A DNA stretch of 64,000 nucleotides from Pezicula radicicola (Eukaryota > Ascomycota > Leotiomycetes > Helotiales > Dermateaceae). The notes beneath the pieces are model-generated. The model made no database searches and was not told the DNA's origin. It was given only the letters and a program-made list of their open reading frames with translations. The position numbers and the translations under genes are program-made. Numbering within the stretch: position 1 is the first letter of the stretch; each line of letters begins with the position of its first letter. Of the stretch, positions 1-11,387 are shown one piece after another. Where the stretch lies: NCBI GenBank assembly GCA_003008705.1, contig PDUO01000102.1, positions 42,976 to 106,975 of the forward strand, read 5' to 3'.

Positions 1-2
1 AA

Positions 3-910
3 GGAATTGGGAGGGCAACTGCGAAGCTATTCGCCAAGCAGAAATGCGCTAGAATCGTGATTGGAGATCTTAACATGAGCAGTCTCCAGAGTACAGAGCA
101 AGAGATGAAGGAGATTGAGGGTAGCACAGAAATCCTATCCTTACAGCTTGGTAAGATGATCCAACCAGCAGGCAACCCCAGATGTTATATAATCAGGCGG
201 TGGTCAGCCCAGAACAGTTAATTCTCTTCGAGTAAAAGTTTTTGCTATATCAGAGGACTAACAAGGTTATCACAGACGTGACATTAGAAGAATCAGTCCA
301 GAAGTTCTTCGCAGCAGCCGTATCAAAATTCGGACGGATTGACTACGCATGCAATGTTGCGGGCGTGCTCATCCCAGGACACTCACCCGAATTCTCCGTC
401 TCGTCCTTCGACAAGCAATTTGGTATCAATGCGCGCGGCATGTGGCTCTGCCAGCGGTCTGAAATCATCCAAATGCTCAAGCAAGAACCCATCAAGGCAC
501 CTGATTCGTCGTTTGCGGTCAGAGGCGCCATTGCAAATGTAGCATCGATGGCTGGGCTGCGGGCGTATGATAATTTGCCGTCCTACTGTGCTAGCAAGCA
601 TGCAATTATTGGCTTCACTAAAGCTGATGCTCTGAAATACGCAGTCGATGGTATCAGGATTAACGTTGTTTGTCCCGGGGTCATTGCAACCCCTATGCTA
701 GGTAGCACGACAGAGGAGAACATCAAGGAGATGGTCGCGGAAATGGCCATGAAGAGGCCTGGCTTCCCGGAGGAGATTACCGAGGAAATTTTATAGGTAA
801 CTTCTGGAAGGGCAAGCCTAATGACTGCTACGACTCTACCACTGAACGGAGGTAGGTTTATGAATCCGTTGTACGAAAGAAATGCCGTCATTAACATTCT
901 TCAGGCATGA
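3..910 (+). pseudogene. Short-chain dehydrogenase/reductase (SDR), 5' end outside window, one premature stop
   Basis: Two exons are visible, 3-150 and 276-910, joined by a 125 bp intron with GTAAGA donor, a CTAAC branch site at 258-262 and a CACAG acceptor. The frame opens with the nucleotide-binding motif GIGRATAKLFA and continues through a CNVAG motif and the catalytic YCASK, so this is a classical NAD(P)-dependent SDR oxidising or reducing a small alcohol or ketone. The frame stops at TAG 794-796, but the same frame then runs on into the normal C-terminal SDR ending (MTATTLPLNGG) and a TGA at 908-910. Relatives usually have Trp at the stop position, so TGG to TAG is the likely change. The missing start lies before position 1. 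It converges on the monooxygenase gene at 1223-3376. Confidence 0.85.
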
Positions 911-1222
911 TCGGAGCTTAGAACTCGTTTATAACGGTTTTTGAAGTTCCTTTGGGCTAGTTTTCATGTATATATATACTAGATTGTAGACCATGCTTCT
1001 ATACATGTGTCTTTCTGAAGTATCATTGATGCTTATGTTGGTTATAAAGCACAGGTGCAGTATATATACTTACTATGATTCGCACATTTTCAATAGGTCA
1101 CTATGAGAATTACATCTGATAATCACATTGCTGTTATAGGGCAGAATATTCTATAGAGGATAAACTATCGAAGTAGCGTTAGTAGTCAATGAAAATACCA
1201 AGACATTTAAGTCATGAATCCT
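911..1222. other. Intergenic gap between convergent 3' ends
   Basis: This 312 bp stretch separates the 3' ends of the dehydrogenase on the left and the monooxygenase on the right. It is AT-rich with several TATATA runs and no coding frame that I can support. It presumably holds both polyadenylation regions. Confidence 0.6.
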
Positions 1223-3376
1223 TTAGTACTCCTCGTAACCCTCCTCTGGATGATCAAAGTACCAAGTCGTGTCTTCGCCGTCGGCCTCTCTGACGGAAAA
1301 TCCATTGCCAAGGTACTGGAATCGATTATCTGTCTCATAAATGTATTCCCAATCTTTAAAACGAATGTGTTCGAGTATGTGAAACCAGTGAATTCGACTA
1401 CCGGGATGAAGAGCGACAATTAGTCCATCTGTGGTTCCATTCTTGAACCAGCTTTGACATGGTGTAGCCCATGTTGTCCTAGTCAGGAATGTTGAAGTGT
1501 GATAGTTGAAATCCCTAATTGAAGCAGGTGATGGTGCAACAGCCTTGATTCCTTGCGTCTACATCTTTTTCATCATGTTGACCATGTACTGTGTTGAGTG
1601 CTCGATGATAGGCAGTACAGATCCATGTCCGACTGGAGAATTGGGGCCAAGGAACACTAAAAGCCATCAGTGGTGCCACAAGTGTAAGGCCTAGTCTTCG
1701 AATCACGGTGGATGGGACGTTAGTAGCGAACAAATTTGACTTACTAAAGTAATTGGGAAAGTCCTCAGCTGCGATGGAGAGATATGCCTCTGGTTTGACA
1801 GCCCATTCCTCTGCTATTTTCTTTCCCTTGCGACCGACCATGGTGGACCATGGGCAGAATGAAATATCAAAGCCAGTTGTACAGATGAAAGTATCTACTT
1901 TGAGAACTTCGCCAGTCTCAAGCATTATACCTTCGGCTACTACTTTCTTGATGTGATCCGTAACCTCTCGAACATTGTCTTTGCACAGTGCTTCTAGGTA
2001 TCCATTTCCGGGTGTAAGCCGTCGACATCCTACTGCGAAGTCTGGAATCATGTGCTTCAGAAGGCGCGGGTTATGACCAAGTTTCGTCGTCATCTCATTT
2101 ATAGAGTACTGCTTCGCTTCGGCCTGTTCCTTGCTATTGGTGATGATCTTTCAGATGTTTTCTTAGTATGAAATCTTAAAAGAAAGAGATAAAGTATCGT
2201 ATACTAGTCTGAATCGTCGGTTGAGTTCATTTTCGATTTCCTTGCGGTAAGAAATGTACTTTTCAGGATCTGTCTCAAATGCTCGCTTTTGCTTTTCGGT
2301 GACTGTGACCTGTTAGATTTGTTCACCTGTTTAGAATTAAAACTGAGAGTCAGACAAACATTGAAAGTTTGCCCCCCCTGGGCCTGCATGATTCTGCGCA
2401 AATCCAGCAGTAATCCACGTAGGCGTCCGAATGAACGTTATCAATGATATGACCTCTACAGATACTTTATCAGCAATGTTCGCAGCCGGTTTGTTCTGTG
2501 ACTTTACCTGGCTGGATTGCTGCAACAATTTGAACTCTAGAAGATCTACAACTAAGTACTGCAACATCTTGTCCTTTGAGGTTGTAGCCCTCTTCCCACG
2601 CCGCACTGTGCATCAATTTCCCTTTGAAATCATGTAGACCTTCAATTTTTGGCCACTGCCAGTTGCTTCCACCATGTTAGCATGCTAAACGGCAATCAAA
2701 GATTTCACAAACAAAAATAAAATTACATCTTACTTGAGGATCCCGGAGCCATTGATGAGAACGTTCCCCCAGTCTTCCCACGCCTCACCGGTTTCTAGAT
2801 TCTTTCCATTTATGTTCCAGATACCGTTTTCCTCATCCCATACTGCTCCGGTGACCATGTGATTCAGCTTGATATACTTAGACAACTCGTACTTCGCTGT
2901 CACATTCCGGAAGTACTGAAGAATTTCCTGCGATGTCGAATAACTACCAGACGTCAATAGTCTGCTCCGTTTTACAGCCTGAGGCCCAGCCACTTACAAG
3001 CTGGACCAATGCGGATTGGGTTCCCAGGTGAATTGATAATTATGCGAGGGAATATCGTAAGCATAGCCCGGATATCTAGAACCTTTCAGAACACGCGTCT
3101 CGGGTAACAAGATCAGTTGCAGATAGAATGCCTGTTTTTAAACCAGGTGCCGCCAACGTCTGGATTCTTTTCATATAGAACAAGGTCATAGTTCTTTATG
3201 TAAAGATTCATATGATGAGCAATGTTTAGACCACTTGCGCCGGCACCAACCATTAGGATACGCAAATGTTTGGTTGTACCGAGTGGTACTTCTGTAACTC
3301 TGTATGCGTCTGTTCCATTGCGAGATTGTTCATTGGCGACTACTGAGTGCCTATTTGTTTCTACATCCACTGCCAT
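1223..3376 (-). pseudogene. Baeyer-Villiger monooxygenase 1 (FAD, NADPH), eight exons, single in-frame TAG
   Basis: A flavoprotein that would insert oxygen next to a ketone to give an ester or lactone. Exons read on the minus strand: 3132-3376, 2998-3075, 2734-2943, 2508-2665, 2360-2455, 2205-2302, 1745-2147, 1223-1656; they sum to 574 codons in one frame. Motifs in order are the FAD-binding VGAGASG, YEKNPDVGGTW, NRYPG, the monooxygenase fingerprint FKGKLMHSAAW (family consensus FxGxxxHTxxW, here Ser for Thr), FAQNHAGPGG, TGFD and the C-terminal HILEHIRF block. The only defect is TAG at 1559-1561, codon 462, in MMKKM-stop-TQGIKA, where relatives have Gln; CAG to TAG explains it. Intron 1 (3076-3131) starts with GC instead of GT. 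It shares a divergent promoter with the dehydrogenase at 4044. Confidence 0.88.
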
Positions 3377-4043
3377 GCTTGCTTATACAATAGCAGTATC
3401 TAGACGGGGAGGACAAACACGCTGCACCACGACCAGATTCAACGGGCTTGACAAATAGATTTGCGGTATGTATTCGCTATATGGAAGCAAAGTGCGTGTG
3501 AAGCCTCCGGAATAAGGTGTATAAGGTGACTGCTCTTGTGTGATGAAAAGTGTAGCCTTGTCCACTCTCAATGTCTTCGAGATATGTATGCAACAAGTTA
3601 CCTTGCGCCTTATAACGGTTCCAGCGGCCCGAGAATAAAAAAAATAGTTGAACGATGCCACGGGCCATAACTTTGAACCCCCCCTAGGTGAGTACTTAGC
3701 TACTTCTGACCAGCTTCTGGCGGCCAATCTGACTCGACATTGGAGAGATGCGGGAGAATGCAGAAACAGGAGCTCACTGGCTGGTTCTTTGCACTGGTTG
3801 AGAGGGAAAGGGTGGAAATGGAGACGGCGGCAATGGAATTTCCGAAGCCGTCTCGTCTTTCTATTTTCCGGTCCACGATGCGAATAGTTCGGCCCTGCTA
3901 CCTCGCGTCGTCATATCCATCACACCCCCCTCCTACTCTTGTCCCTGGAGTTTCAATTGAGACTTGTTGGCGATTTACATCGGTTCTCAAAAATTATTGT
4001 ACTTTGGGATTCAAAATAGAAAGTAGATTGTCCCGGCCTGCGC
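3377..4043. promoter_or_regulatory. Divergent intergenic region between monooxygenase 1 and dehydrogenase 2
   Basis: This 667 bp gap lies between two genes that point away from each other, so it should contain both promoters. CGG and CCG triplets, the half-sites of Zn2Cys6 regulators, recur (for example CGG-N11-CCG around 3828-3844), but none forms a convincing site. Open frames here cross into the next gene in the wrong frame and are not supported. Confidence 0.4.
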
Positions 4044-4867
4044 ATATCCCACCCAGGAAAACTCGAGGGGAAGGTCGCCATCATCACCGGTGGCGGCGGT
4101 GGTTTTGGAGAGGGAATTATGGAAAAGTTCACGTTCGAAGGAGCCAAGGTTATGATTTTTGACATCAACAAAAGCAATGCTGAAAAGGTAGCGGCCGCCC
4201 AGCCAACAGGATCTACCGTAAGCTATGGAGGAGATGTATCCAGCTTGGCGGCATGGAAGGACGTCCTCGCACTGGCTTTGAAGGAATTTGGCCATTTAGA
4301 TGCTGTGATTAACAACGCAGGCGTAATATACAAAGCAAGTTCCAGCGTGGAGACACCGGAAGAAGACTTCGACCGTTGTATCCGTGTTCACCTCAAGCAA
4401 GTCTTCCATAGCACGAGAACTATGGTTCCATACTTCCTCGAGAACGGCATTAAGGGTTGCTTTGTCAACGTCTCGAGCATATCGGCAGTGAGACCGCGCC
4501 CAGGAATGCTCTGGTATGGAGCAACCAAAGCCGGTGTAACCAATACTACCAAAGGTCTTACTGTTGAATATAGTCCCAACAACATTCGATTCAATGTTAT
4601 TCATCCTGTTGCAAGAGAGACTGCGATGTAAGTTGACCCTGTCAGATATATTAAAGACATGTAACTCAATTCTCCAATAGGGTGCCATTTTTCCTCGGCG
4701 GCTCAGACCTAGGTGGCGAAGCACGAGCAAAGGTCGTTGCGACTATTCCTCTAGGACGGTTTGCAGTGCCAGCAGCTATTGGCAACGCGGCTGCTTGGTT
4801 GGCAAGCGATGAAGCTGCAATGATTACTGGGGCGTCAATTGACGTGGACGGTGGAAGGGGTGTTTAA
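4044..4867 (+). pseudogene. SDR dehydrogenase 2, complete except that the start codon reads ATA
   Basis: Exon 1 (4044-4627) and exon 2 (4681-4867) join across a 53 bp intron (GTAAGT...AATAG) to 257 codons. Residues visible are GKVAIITGGGGGFGEGI (cofactor loop), NNAG, NVSSIS (catalytic Ser) and WYGATKAG (catalytic Tyr and Lys), with the usual ending ITGASIDVDGGRGV. Nothing upstream in frame provides an ATG before a TAG at 4017. The codon where the family starts (M-S-H-P-G-K-L-E-G-K) reads ATA at 4044-4046. The next in-frame ATG, 4119, lies beyond the glycine loop, so a protein from there could not bind cofactor normally. An unseen upstream exon or non-AUG start is the alternative. ATG to ATA is a C-to-T change at CpA on the other strand. 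Its role would be oxidation of a cluster alcohol. Confidence 0.8.
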
Positions 4868-5265
4868 AGTCGTTACATATAAGGCTCGCAATAAACAACA
4901 CATATTCTGGCCATTTGTTATTCTTTACCTAAGACTTAATTGACGTAAATTTCAAGGAACTAGACTCAATTTCTGTAAGGAGACGTAAACTATGAATATG
5001 ACAATCCAAGTGATTTGCATAAAGACTTATTTCTCCAACATTCTGTGTTCCCAGTCCTCGAATGAGAAAAGATAAATACCTGCTTCAAAAACGGTCCACC
5101 CTGGCAGAAAAATCCTGGCATCACTCTTCTCTGACTAGCCTCTCACATACAGTTCTAGGTTCGCGGGACCGAGCCGAGAGTCCGACTAGAAAGCTCGGTT
5201 TGCCCACCAGAACCTGATCTACCTTCTACACCCATTCGCATCAAAATTCATTTACAAAATGAGTG
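4868..5265. promoter_or_regulatory. Intergenic region with inverted repeat CCGAGC-N18-GCTCGG
   Basis: This 398 bp gap precedes the alpha/beta hydrolase. About 70 bp before its start there is a six-base inverted repeat, CCGAGC and GCTCGG, near 5169-5198, containing paired CCG/CGG triplets. That resembles a Zn2Cys6 factor target, but the match is short and could be chance. No gene is seen. Confidence 0.3.
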
Positions 5266-6562
5266 ATGGAACAATGCCCATCTTGGAATTCCCAGCCAGA
5301 ACTGGACATCGGTAACCTGGATCCAATTTCATGCGCCACCAAAAATCTCACTAAATTTCAACAGTTCTATGCCAAGCACAGCGATGTAGTCCCTAAGCTA
5401 GTTGGAACGCCCGAGCATCTGCGGAAAATTATGGTTGAGCTTAAGAATCGGGCCCAGAGCTTAGTGCCTCCCATCAAGGAGGGGTTAGATATTTATGATA
5501 CTCCTATGCCGACCTCAGATGGATCAAGCATTCAACTACGTGTCTATACCCCGACAAATGGAACCCTTCCAAACCATACAGCATTGTTGTAGTAAGTCAC
5601 AATGTGAGAGTCACAGACCTGAACTAATTTTAGCGTTGCAGCATCCATGGAGGCGGATGGACACTTGGTGATTTAGAGGGCGAGGATGGGATATGTCGAA
5701 CCATGTGTGTCCAAGGAAATGTTGTGGTTATCAGTGTCGATTAGAGACCACAGATCCTCTCTCTACCTATTATGGAACTTCCAGACTAATTATATACATA
5801 TAAGTGCACCAGAGTTTCCGTTCCCGACCAGCTTGAATGATTCTTGGGAGGCTCTTAAGTGGGTATGTATACGCATTTCTGCTGTTCCGGGTATATGCTA
5901 ATCAAAAAAAATATCCCCAGACTATTAATAATGCTGCGAAATTGGACATTGACCCCCAAAAAGTGATCATTAGGGGTAGTAGTTCTAGCGGAAACACTGT
6001 TAGTTATACCTTCCAGAAGGCCTGTTCCAAAAATCTAACGAAACTCAAGGCTGCTGTGTTAGCCCACAGAGCGCGAGACAATGAGTTGAAACTCCTTGGC
6101 CAGATTCTGCGCATTCCTGCGACTTGCCACATCTACTGTTACCCCCCTAAGCTGCATCTTATTAGTCTAGAAGAATTAAAAGATGCGCCTCTTCTATCTA
6201 AGCGATCCATGGAGCTTTTCTGGGGCTATTATGCTGCTCCTGATCCATCTGACCCAGAAGTATCTCTATTGTTGGCAAAAAGCTTTAAGGGTTTGCCGCC
6301 TACTTATATTCAAATTGTGGGCCTCGATCTATTGAGAGATGAGGGACTCGCTTATGTTGAAAAGCTGAAGGATTCAGGGTAAGAATTATTTCAAGGATGA
6401 CTTGTATTCCTATGTACTGACATCTTCAGTATCCCAGTGGATGTTAGCATTTACCCAGGTCTTCCACACGCATTTGGATATTTTCCAGAGCTTCCGGATG
6501 CTCGCTAGAATGTGTTGGATTTAGTTAAGGCTATTAGATGGATGGCACATAACGAGAAGTAA
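5266..6562 (+). pseudogene. Alpha/beta hydrolase of the hormone-sensitive-lipase type (esterase/lactonase), two in-frame stops
   Basis: The family hydrolyses carboxyl esters, so it would open the ester or lactone made by the monooxygenases. Exons are 5266-5591, 5642 to about 5750, 5805-5862, 5921-6378 and 6430-6562. The oxyanion-hole motif IHGGGW is present (exon 2), followed by ISVD-stop-R where relatives read VDYR: TAG at 5742-5744. The donor after it is not recognisable. The nucleophile elbow reads GSSSSGN where relatives have GSSAGGN, so the last Gly of GxSxG has become Ser. The catalytic Asp (GLDLLRDEG) and His (YPGLPHAFGYF) are kept. A second stop, TAG at 6506-6508 (PDAR-stop-NVLDLV), precedes the normal end at 6560-6562. 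An alternative ATG at 5260 is in another frame and short. Confidence 0.8.
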
Positions 6563-6889
6563 TTGTATTCTTTTAGCATATATCCAAAATACATGCCTTT
6601 GTAAAATGGATAATGTTGATTAAGAGTCATGTGTGGTTAATCATAGATCTATAAGACTTAAGTAGCATTCTACACCACTCCATTCTTGTAACACATCTTA
6701 CATACTAACAACAAATTTGCGTAAAACAAATTGCAAGAGATAAATAGCAGTAAGGTTTTTTATGGAACTGACAGTTTTACACTCGAGATTTATGGGGCTC
6801 ACTTAGAAAACAGCTAGAGTATTTGGGGGGCTTGCAACTCCGCTTTCGATGTTTAGCGGCGAGCTTGTAAGAAAAAAACTCCATCGCTT
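6563..6889. other. Intergenic gap between convergent genes
   Basis: A 327 bp AT-rich gap between the ends of the hydrolase and the cyclase-family gene. I see no coding frame or repeat in it. Confidence 0.6.
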
Positions 6890-7989
6890 CTACTTCTCAC
6901 ATTCCTTAGCAAGGGCTTCCAAATCCCACAATTCTCCAATTGGCATCCCCCAGAGGGACAAGAATGTATCATGGAGACCTAAAATTGTTAAATATTTCAC
7001 AAAGAGAGAATAGGCAAGCAAGCGTTACTAACGGTTCGGCATCTCAGCAGGCCATGCCTCAAAGGCCATAGTGTCAGCAGTAACAGCTGAGAAGTGGTGG
7101 TTCCAGATCCACTCTATGGATGCTTCATTGGACTCGATGCCAATATAGTTGTGTTCGACCTTTGTTTTCTGTAGACGCTCGTCTAACGGTGAGTTGTTAT
7201 ACCAATCGATCCACCCAGTGCGAACAATCAGAATGTCTCCGACCTTGACCTCCACTCCCTCGTCCTTGATGATATGATCAAGTACCTCCACAGTGATTTC
7301 GTGCTTCGATGCTGCCGAGAACTTAATATTATTATTCTTGGTGTACGCAACATAATCTAGGAGAATGCCGCGTCCTACGATACCACCGCGTTTGTCCCAT
7401 GCTACCGGATATCAACACGTTGTTAGAGACGAAGCTTAGGGTTATCAATTTACTGTGTATTCCATTAATAGTGGTCCGGTTAGGACCACTGATCTCAGCG
7501 TGAGTTACGCCGTTGTAATACTGGCCCGTCGGTTAGAAAGCCCAATGACCTAGAAACTTTCAGAAAGGCTTAGGCCTAGTCTGCTACGGGAATTGACTTA
7601 CGAAGACTGTCCCACTGGCTACTTATCTGTATGTTTATTGTGATCTCATCATCATGGCCGACTAAGCCGATTAGCCCTAGATCGATTATATTGTGGCTTA
7701 TAGGAATTCTGTTATGTCTAGGATCATAGATGCACTCCAAAGGCCGGCTAGGATACAGTTATCCCAAGTTACGTACTACATCTCCATAATAGTGCCAGAC
7801 TTACTTGAGAGAAACACTGATTCCTGTCGTGATCTCTTTCTTGGCTTCAAGCACCACATCGGACGTAAAAAGATTCAGCGTACCCAGTTGATCTTTCACA
7901 CCACCTACATTAAAAAGGCCCCAGGCGCACCCGTGAGGCAAGCCATCTACTTGGGGAAGGTCTTTAAACTTAGGGAGAGATAGTGGCAT
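6890..7989 (-). pseudogene. Cyclase-family (PF04199-type) hydrolase, five exons, single TAA
   Basis: Exons on the minus strand are 7805-7989, 7602-7747, 7454-7549, 7033-7401 and 6890-6978, all with clean GT-AG borders, summing to 295 codons. The N-terminal block KDQLGTLNLFTSDVV and the blocks SQWDSLRHWAF, YYNGVTHAEISG, RGGIVGRGILLDYV and VGDILIVRTGWIDWY are typical of fungal members of the kynurenine-formamidase-like cyclase family, which hydrolyse amide or lactone-like bonds in catabolic clusters. The single defect is TAA at 7533-7535, codon 116, in HWAF-stop-PTGQYYNG, where the family has Gln (CAA to TAA). The start at 7989 gives the expected N-terminus. Substrate is unknown; a ring-opening step is my inference. 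Confidence 0.82.
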
Positions 7990-8826
7990 GATGACGACAG
8001 GTCTGTGTATTCACAAGATGATATGATGCAATGAATCGAGTACGTCTGAGCTTTGAAAATGAGACACAAGGAAGGTTCTACTTGTAAGCTTGTGAATATG
8101 TAGGAACAGGTATAATAAGCATCAAGACCTCGCTATCTCCGGATGGCGGAGAAGTGTATGCGGGGTCGAAAGCATAGATCTTAATGTAATATGGTTCTGA
8201 CATGTTTCTTTTGTATTTTTCTGACTGAGGTTTCTTACCCGGTCATCCTGTGTTGATACGGACCGAGTATTATAGTAATAAGGATAAACTAGCCGCGGCC
8301 CTTCACTTTGGACTTTGGAGGTCTGTGCCCGAATTGACAGGAAATTGTGAGAAGATGCGGGTAGACGTAAAAATAGATACTTAGCTTTATTTACAGGCGT
8401 GAAAATAGCTTTCTCATAAGACACTTCCATTGATACTAAAAACCCCTATAAATTGTGTCCACAGAGAATATACATGGTTAGCCTCTTGCTTGAACAGCTC
8501 TTCCTACGGTAAAACTACAATAATATTGACAAAAGAAATGTACCTTAATCAGTTCTAATCATTGATCACTGATTATGCCATTTTTAATAAAGCCTTTTCC
8601 CAGTGATGTAGGAGAATGCTGAGATAAATTTCCATTTATCTAGAAACTAATTTACTGTTAATTAGACCTGGAAGGGATTGAACCGAGTGAATTACTGCCA
8701 AGAACGTCGTTGGATGGCCCCAATCTTGACTTGCTTCCTCAAGAGAATCAAAGTTACCATGAGCAACGCTATACTAGTATATGCCGGACAGGCAGACTTG
8801 ATATATCGTATCAGGCGATTAACCTG
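7990..8826. promoter_or_regulatory. Promoter region of the cyclase gene
   Basis: An 837 bp gap between the cyclase start and the 3' end of monooxygenase 2. Apart from the palindrome at 8136-8152, listed separately, it is AT-rich and no gene is supported. Confidence 0.4.
8136..8152. promoter_or_regulatory. Perfect palindrome TCTCCG-N5-CGGAGA, candidate Zn2Cys6 site
   Basis: Six-base arms TCTCCG and CGGAGA flank GATGG. The everted CCG/CGG core is the arrangement recognised by some fungal Zn2Cys6 dimers. It sits about 150 bp upstream of the cyclase start at 7989. Function is inferred from form and position only. Confidence 0.35.
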
Positions 8827-10685
8827 TCACATTTTTGATCCAGAGACAAAATTGAAGTCTGAGTACTTTGGGAAGAAAGTCTCTGTCCAGAGAGTCCTTG
8901 CGAAGCCGGGCCACGAGGTCACATTACGTCCGTAGTTGTTGACATACCAATTGGAGCAATTGGCAGAGTAAGCCGTCCCTGCCAAACGAGTCTGGATGGT
9001 GTTTGCAAAGCGTTCCTCAGCACTCATTTTGACTTCAACAAGCTTCACGCACTGGTCTAGAATGGGATATATCATGGCTTTGGTAAGGTATTCGATCTGC
9101 GTCTCCACTGCGAACAGGGCCGAGTTGCTTGCTGGGAAGGTGTTGGGACTGAAACTATTACTTGGTTTTAGGTTTTACTCGTTGATTTTATAATAGAGGA
9201 AACGATCAGGGGGCTACTTATAGAGTGGCGAAATTGGGAAAGTTGTGCACAAAGGTACTATAGTATGCCTGCGCGCCGCGAGATTCCTCCCATTGCTTTC
9301 GTAGACTGATACCGTTGCGCCTATAAACTTCAAAGGGTACGAGGAACAAGGCTACTTCAAATCCCGTAGCAAGTATAATAACGCCAAAGTCTTCCTTGAC
9401 CCTAGAAGAACTAACAATTCCCGTCTCGTCAATTTCCTTGATCCCTTCGGTAACAAGCTTCATATTCTTGCTGTGTAATGCCTCCAGATATCCGGGATCA
9501 AATACACGGCGCTTGCAACCTGTGTGATTGGTTATTATAAACTGGTACTGTGTGAGAACTTAGCATTTCCACATATGGAAGCTTACCTAGTGGGAAGTCG
9601 GGGACAAGAATGTCGTGATACTTCTCGGGGGAGTTTGCGTAGATGTAATCCTTTGCTTCCTGCTCCACAGCAAGTCGCTGCATCTCTGAGTCTTTCCCTG
9701 GCTGATATAGACTATTGGCAGCATCTATTGCAAGAAAAACCTGAAGTCGGAAAAACTTAAGCTAGAAGGAGATATATTTAAACCTGAATTTTTCCATTGA
9801 TGTATAAAATCGGTTTGGCCTTACCGTGTACCTAAGCCTTGTCAGAGAGGTACTTCGGTGACATTTAGAAGGGATATTCACCACTGAGGGCTTCGAGCAA
9901 ACTGCTTCATATATCCCGCTTTGCGTACAACTTTTGGAATGACTTGCGCTCTACTGCATCCGTTGCTAATCACAGCCATCCTCTTCCCGGTATAGTCGTA
10001 GCTATGGTTCTAACGTGCGGTATGGAACATTTGTCCTTTGAACCTTTCCAATCCTGAAAACTTGACGTTTCTTGGGTATGAGATGGCACCTACTCGCTGA
10101 TCAAGATGGCCGCCTGTCGCACAAACTTGATCTTAGTTGTGATATCCTCAAACTCCACCTCCCACAGACTGGTCGCCACGTTCCAAGTCGCTGATATATA
10201 TTCGTATTCGAAACGGATGTGATCTCGAAGGCCAAACTTGTCCACCGTGTTATTCATATCTGATCTCGTTGTAAGAATTCTGTTTTCCATAGAAAGTAAA
10301 AATAAGAAAGTCAGATATTTTACTGAAACTGAATCCTTACTTATATCTGAGAATCTCTGCTTGATCGCACAATTCTTCGCTCCAGTCTAGGTTCAGATTG
10401 AAGCTGAAACAGTAAAGATGGGAGGGAATATCGCAGCCGCAGCCAGGATATGTATTTATGAGCCATGTCCCACCGTCACCCGATAGCTTCTCGTACATCT
10501 ATTCTAAAGCTTAGCTTCCAAGCAACAAATTACCCCTGAGCTTGGAGATCTGTGAGTTCGCTTGCTTGTTTGCTTACTGTGAAATCCTCGAATTCCAGTC
10601 TCTGCTTCAGTGTATGAGCCATCGCGATTCCAGAAGGGCCCGCGCCCAGGATAATGGCACTGGGGCTTTCTGTGTATATTGACAT
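8827..10685 (-). pseudogene. Baeyer-Villiger monooxygenase 2 (FAD-dependent), multiply disrupted
   Basis: Start ATG at 10683-10685 gives MSIYTESPSAIILGAGPSGIAMAH, with the FAD-binding GAGPSG. Further blocks are YEKLSGDGGTW, NTYPGCGCDIPSHLY, FKGQMFHTAR-stop-NHSYDYTGKR (monooxygenase fingerprint), FARSPQW, LVPDFPLGCKRRVFDPGY, ILATGFEV and the C-terminal SNWYVN and SDFNFVSGSK. Damage includes a stop and a one-base frame shift between ISE and FKGQMF near 10040-10090, TAG at 10010-10012 where Trp is expected, loss of the first Gly of the NADPH motif (SNGCS for GNGCS), stops after SPQW, and an unrecognisable donor after NFATL near 9222. The reading frame ends at TGA 8827-8829, probably a former Trp codon. 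It belongs to a different branch from monooxygenases 1 and 3. Confidence 0.8.
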
Positions 10686-11387
10686 GTTGAATGACGCGAA
10701 GAAAACGGATTTGCTAGAGCTACAGCAAGAGATCTGAACAATACTAAATAAGTAATTGTAAGTAGTATTAAACTTTTTTTTAAAAAAAAAAAAGAGAATA
10801 AGACTCTAAATTGATATAATATATAAAGAAAGAAATTATACAGCTCCCTCTGCCTCTCCGCCTCTCCACCTCTCCCCTAATGCCTAACCCATATCCTAGA
10901 CGAGTTATTTACTGTACAGCTATGTAGCATTGACCAACGGAGGTTTGGCTCGGGTAATGAACCTGCGTTCGTTCGGCTGGAGCCGCGAAGGCGGAGAAGC
11001 AGACTAACTGGGAAGACCAACAATTTCTTGGCCCTTAAATTTAAACTGTTGAACGCAGTCAAACTAATGTAATTAGCCTCTTCTAATTAACTACTACATA
11101 ATTTTTACATGCTATTTTGCTTCTTAATAATAGAAATCATTTTAAAAACATAAGTATTCGCTTAGGGTTAAGATAAAACATCTACTAGAAACATAAAAAT
11201 ACATGAGTAAATTAGATATATACTTTTTTTTTGACTATATTGTATAATCCTAGTAGTTGCATTATGAATTTTTTTGATTGAGTACATTTATTATTCCTAA
11301 GCTCAAACCATACGTATGCGATCGTCGGTGAAGTTGGTATATAGCGAACAGAATAAATATCTCTATTAATGATACGAGCTTCCTCTC
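10686..11387. other. Intergenic region, AT-rich with a T-run/A-run palindrome
   Basis: This 702 bp gap contains a run of T followed by a run of A near 10770-10795, a CT-rich tract near 10845-10875, and long AT stretches. The GC-richer block 10860-11050 interrupts the AT background and might be a small mobile-element relic, but I recognise no domain or terminal repeats. Confidence 0.35.

Noticed and set aside
3740..4162. Open frame of 140 codons before dehydrogenase 2
   Set aside because: It overlaps the dehydrogenase's first exon in another frame, has no motif and an Arg/His-rich tail produced by the GGC-rich glycine loop.
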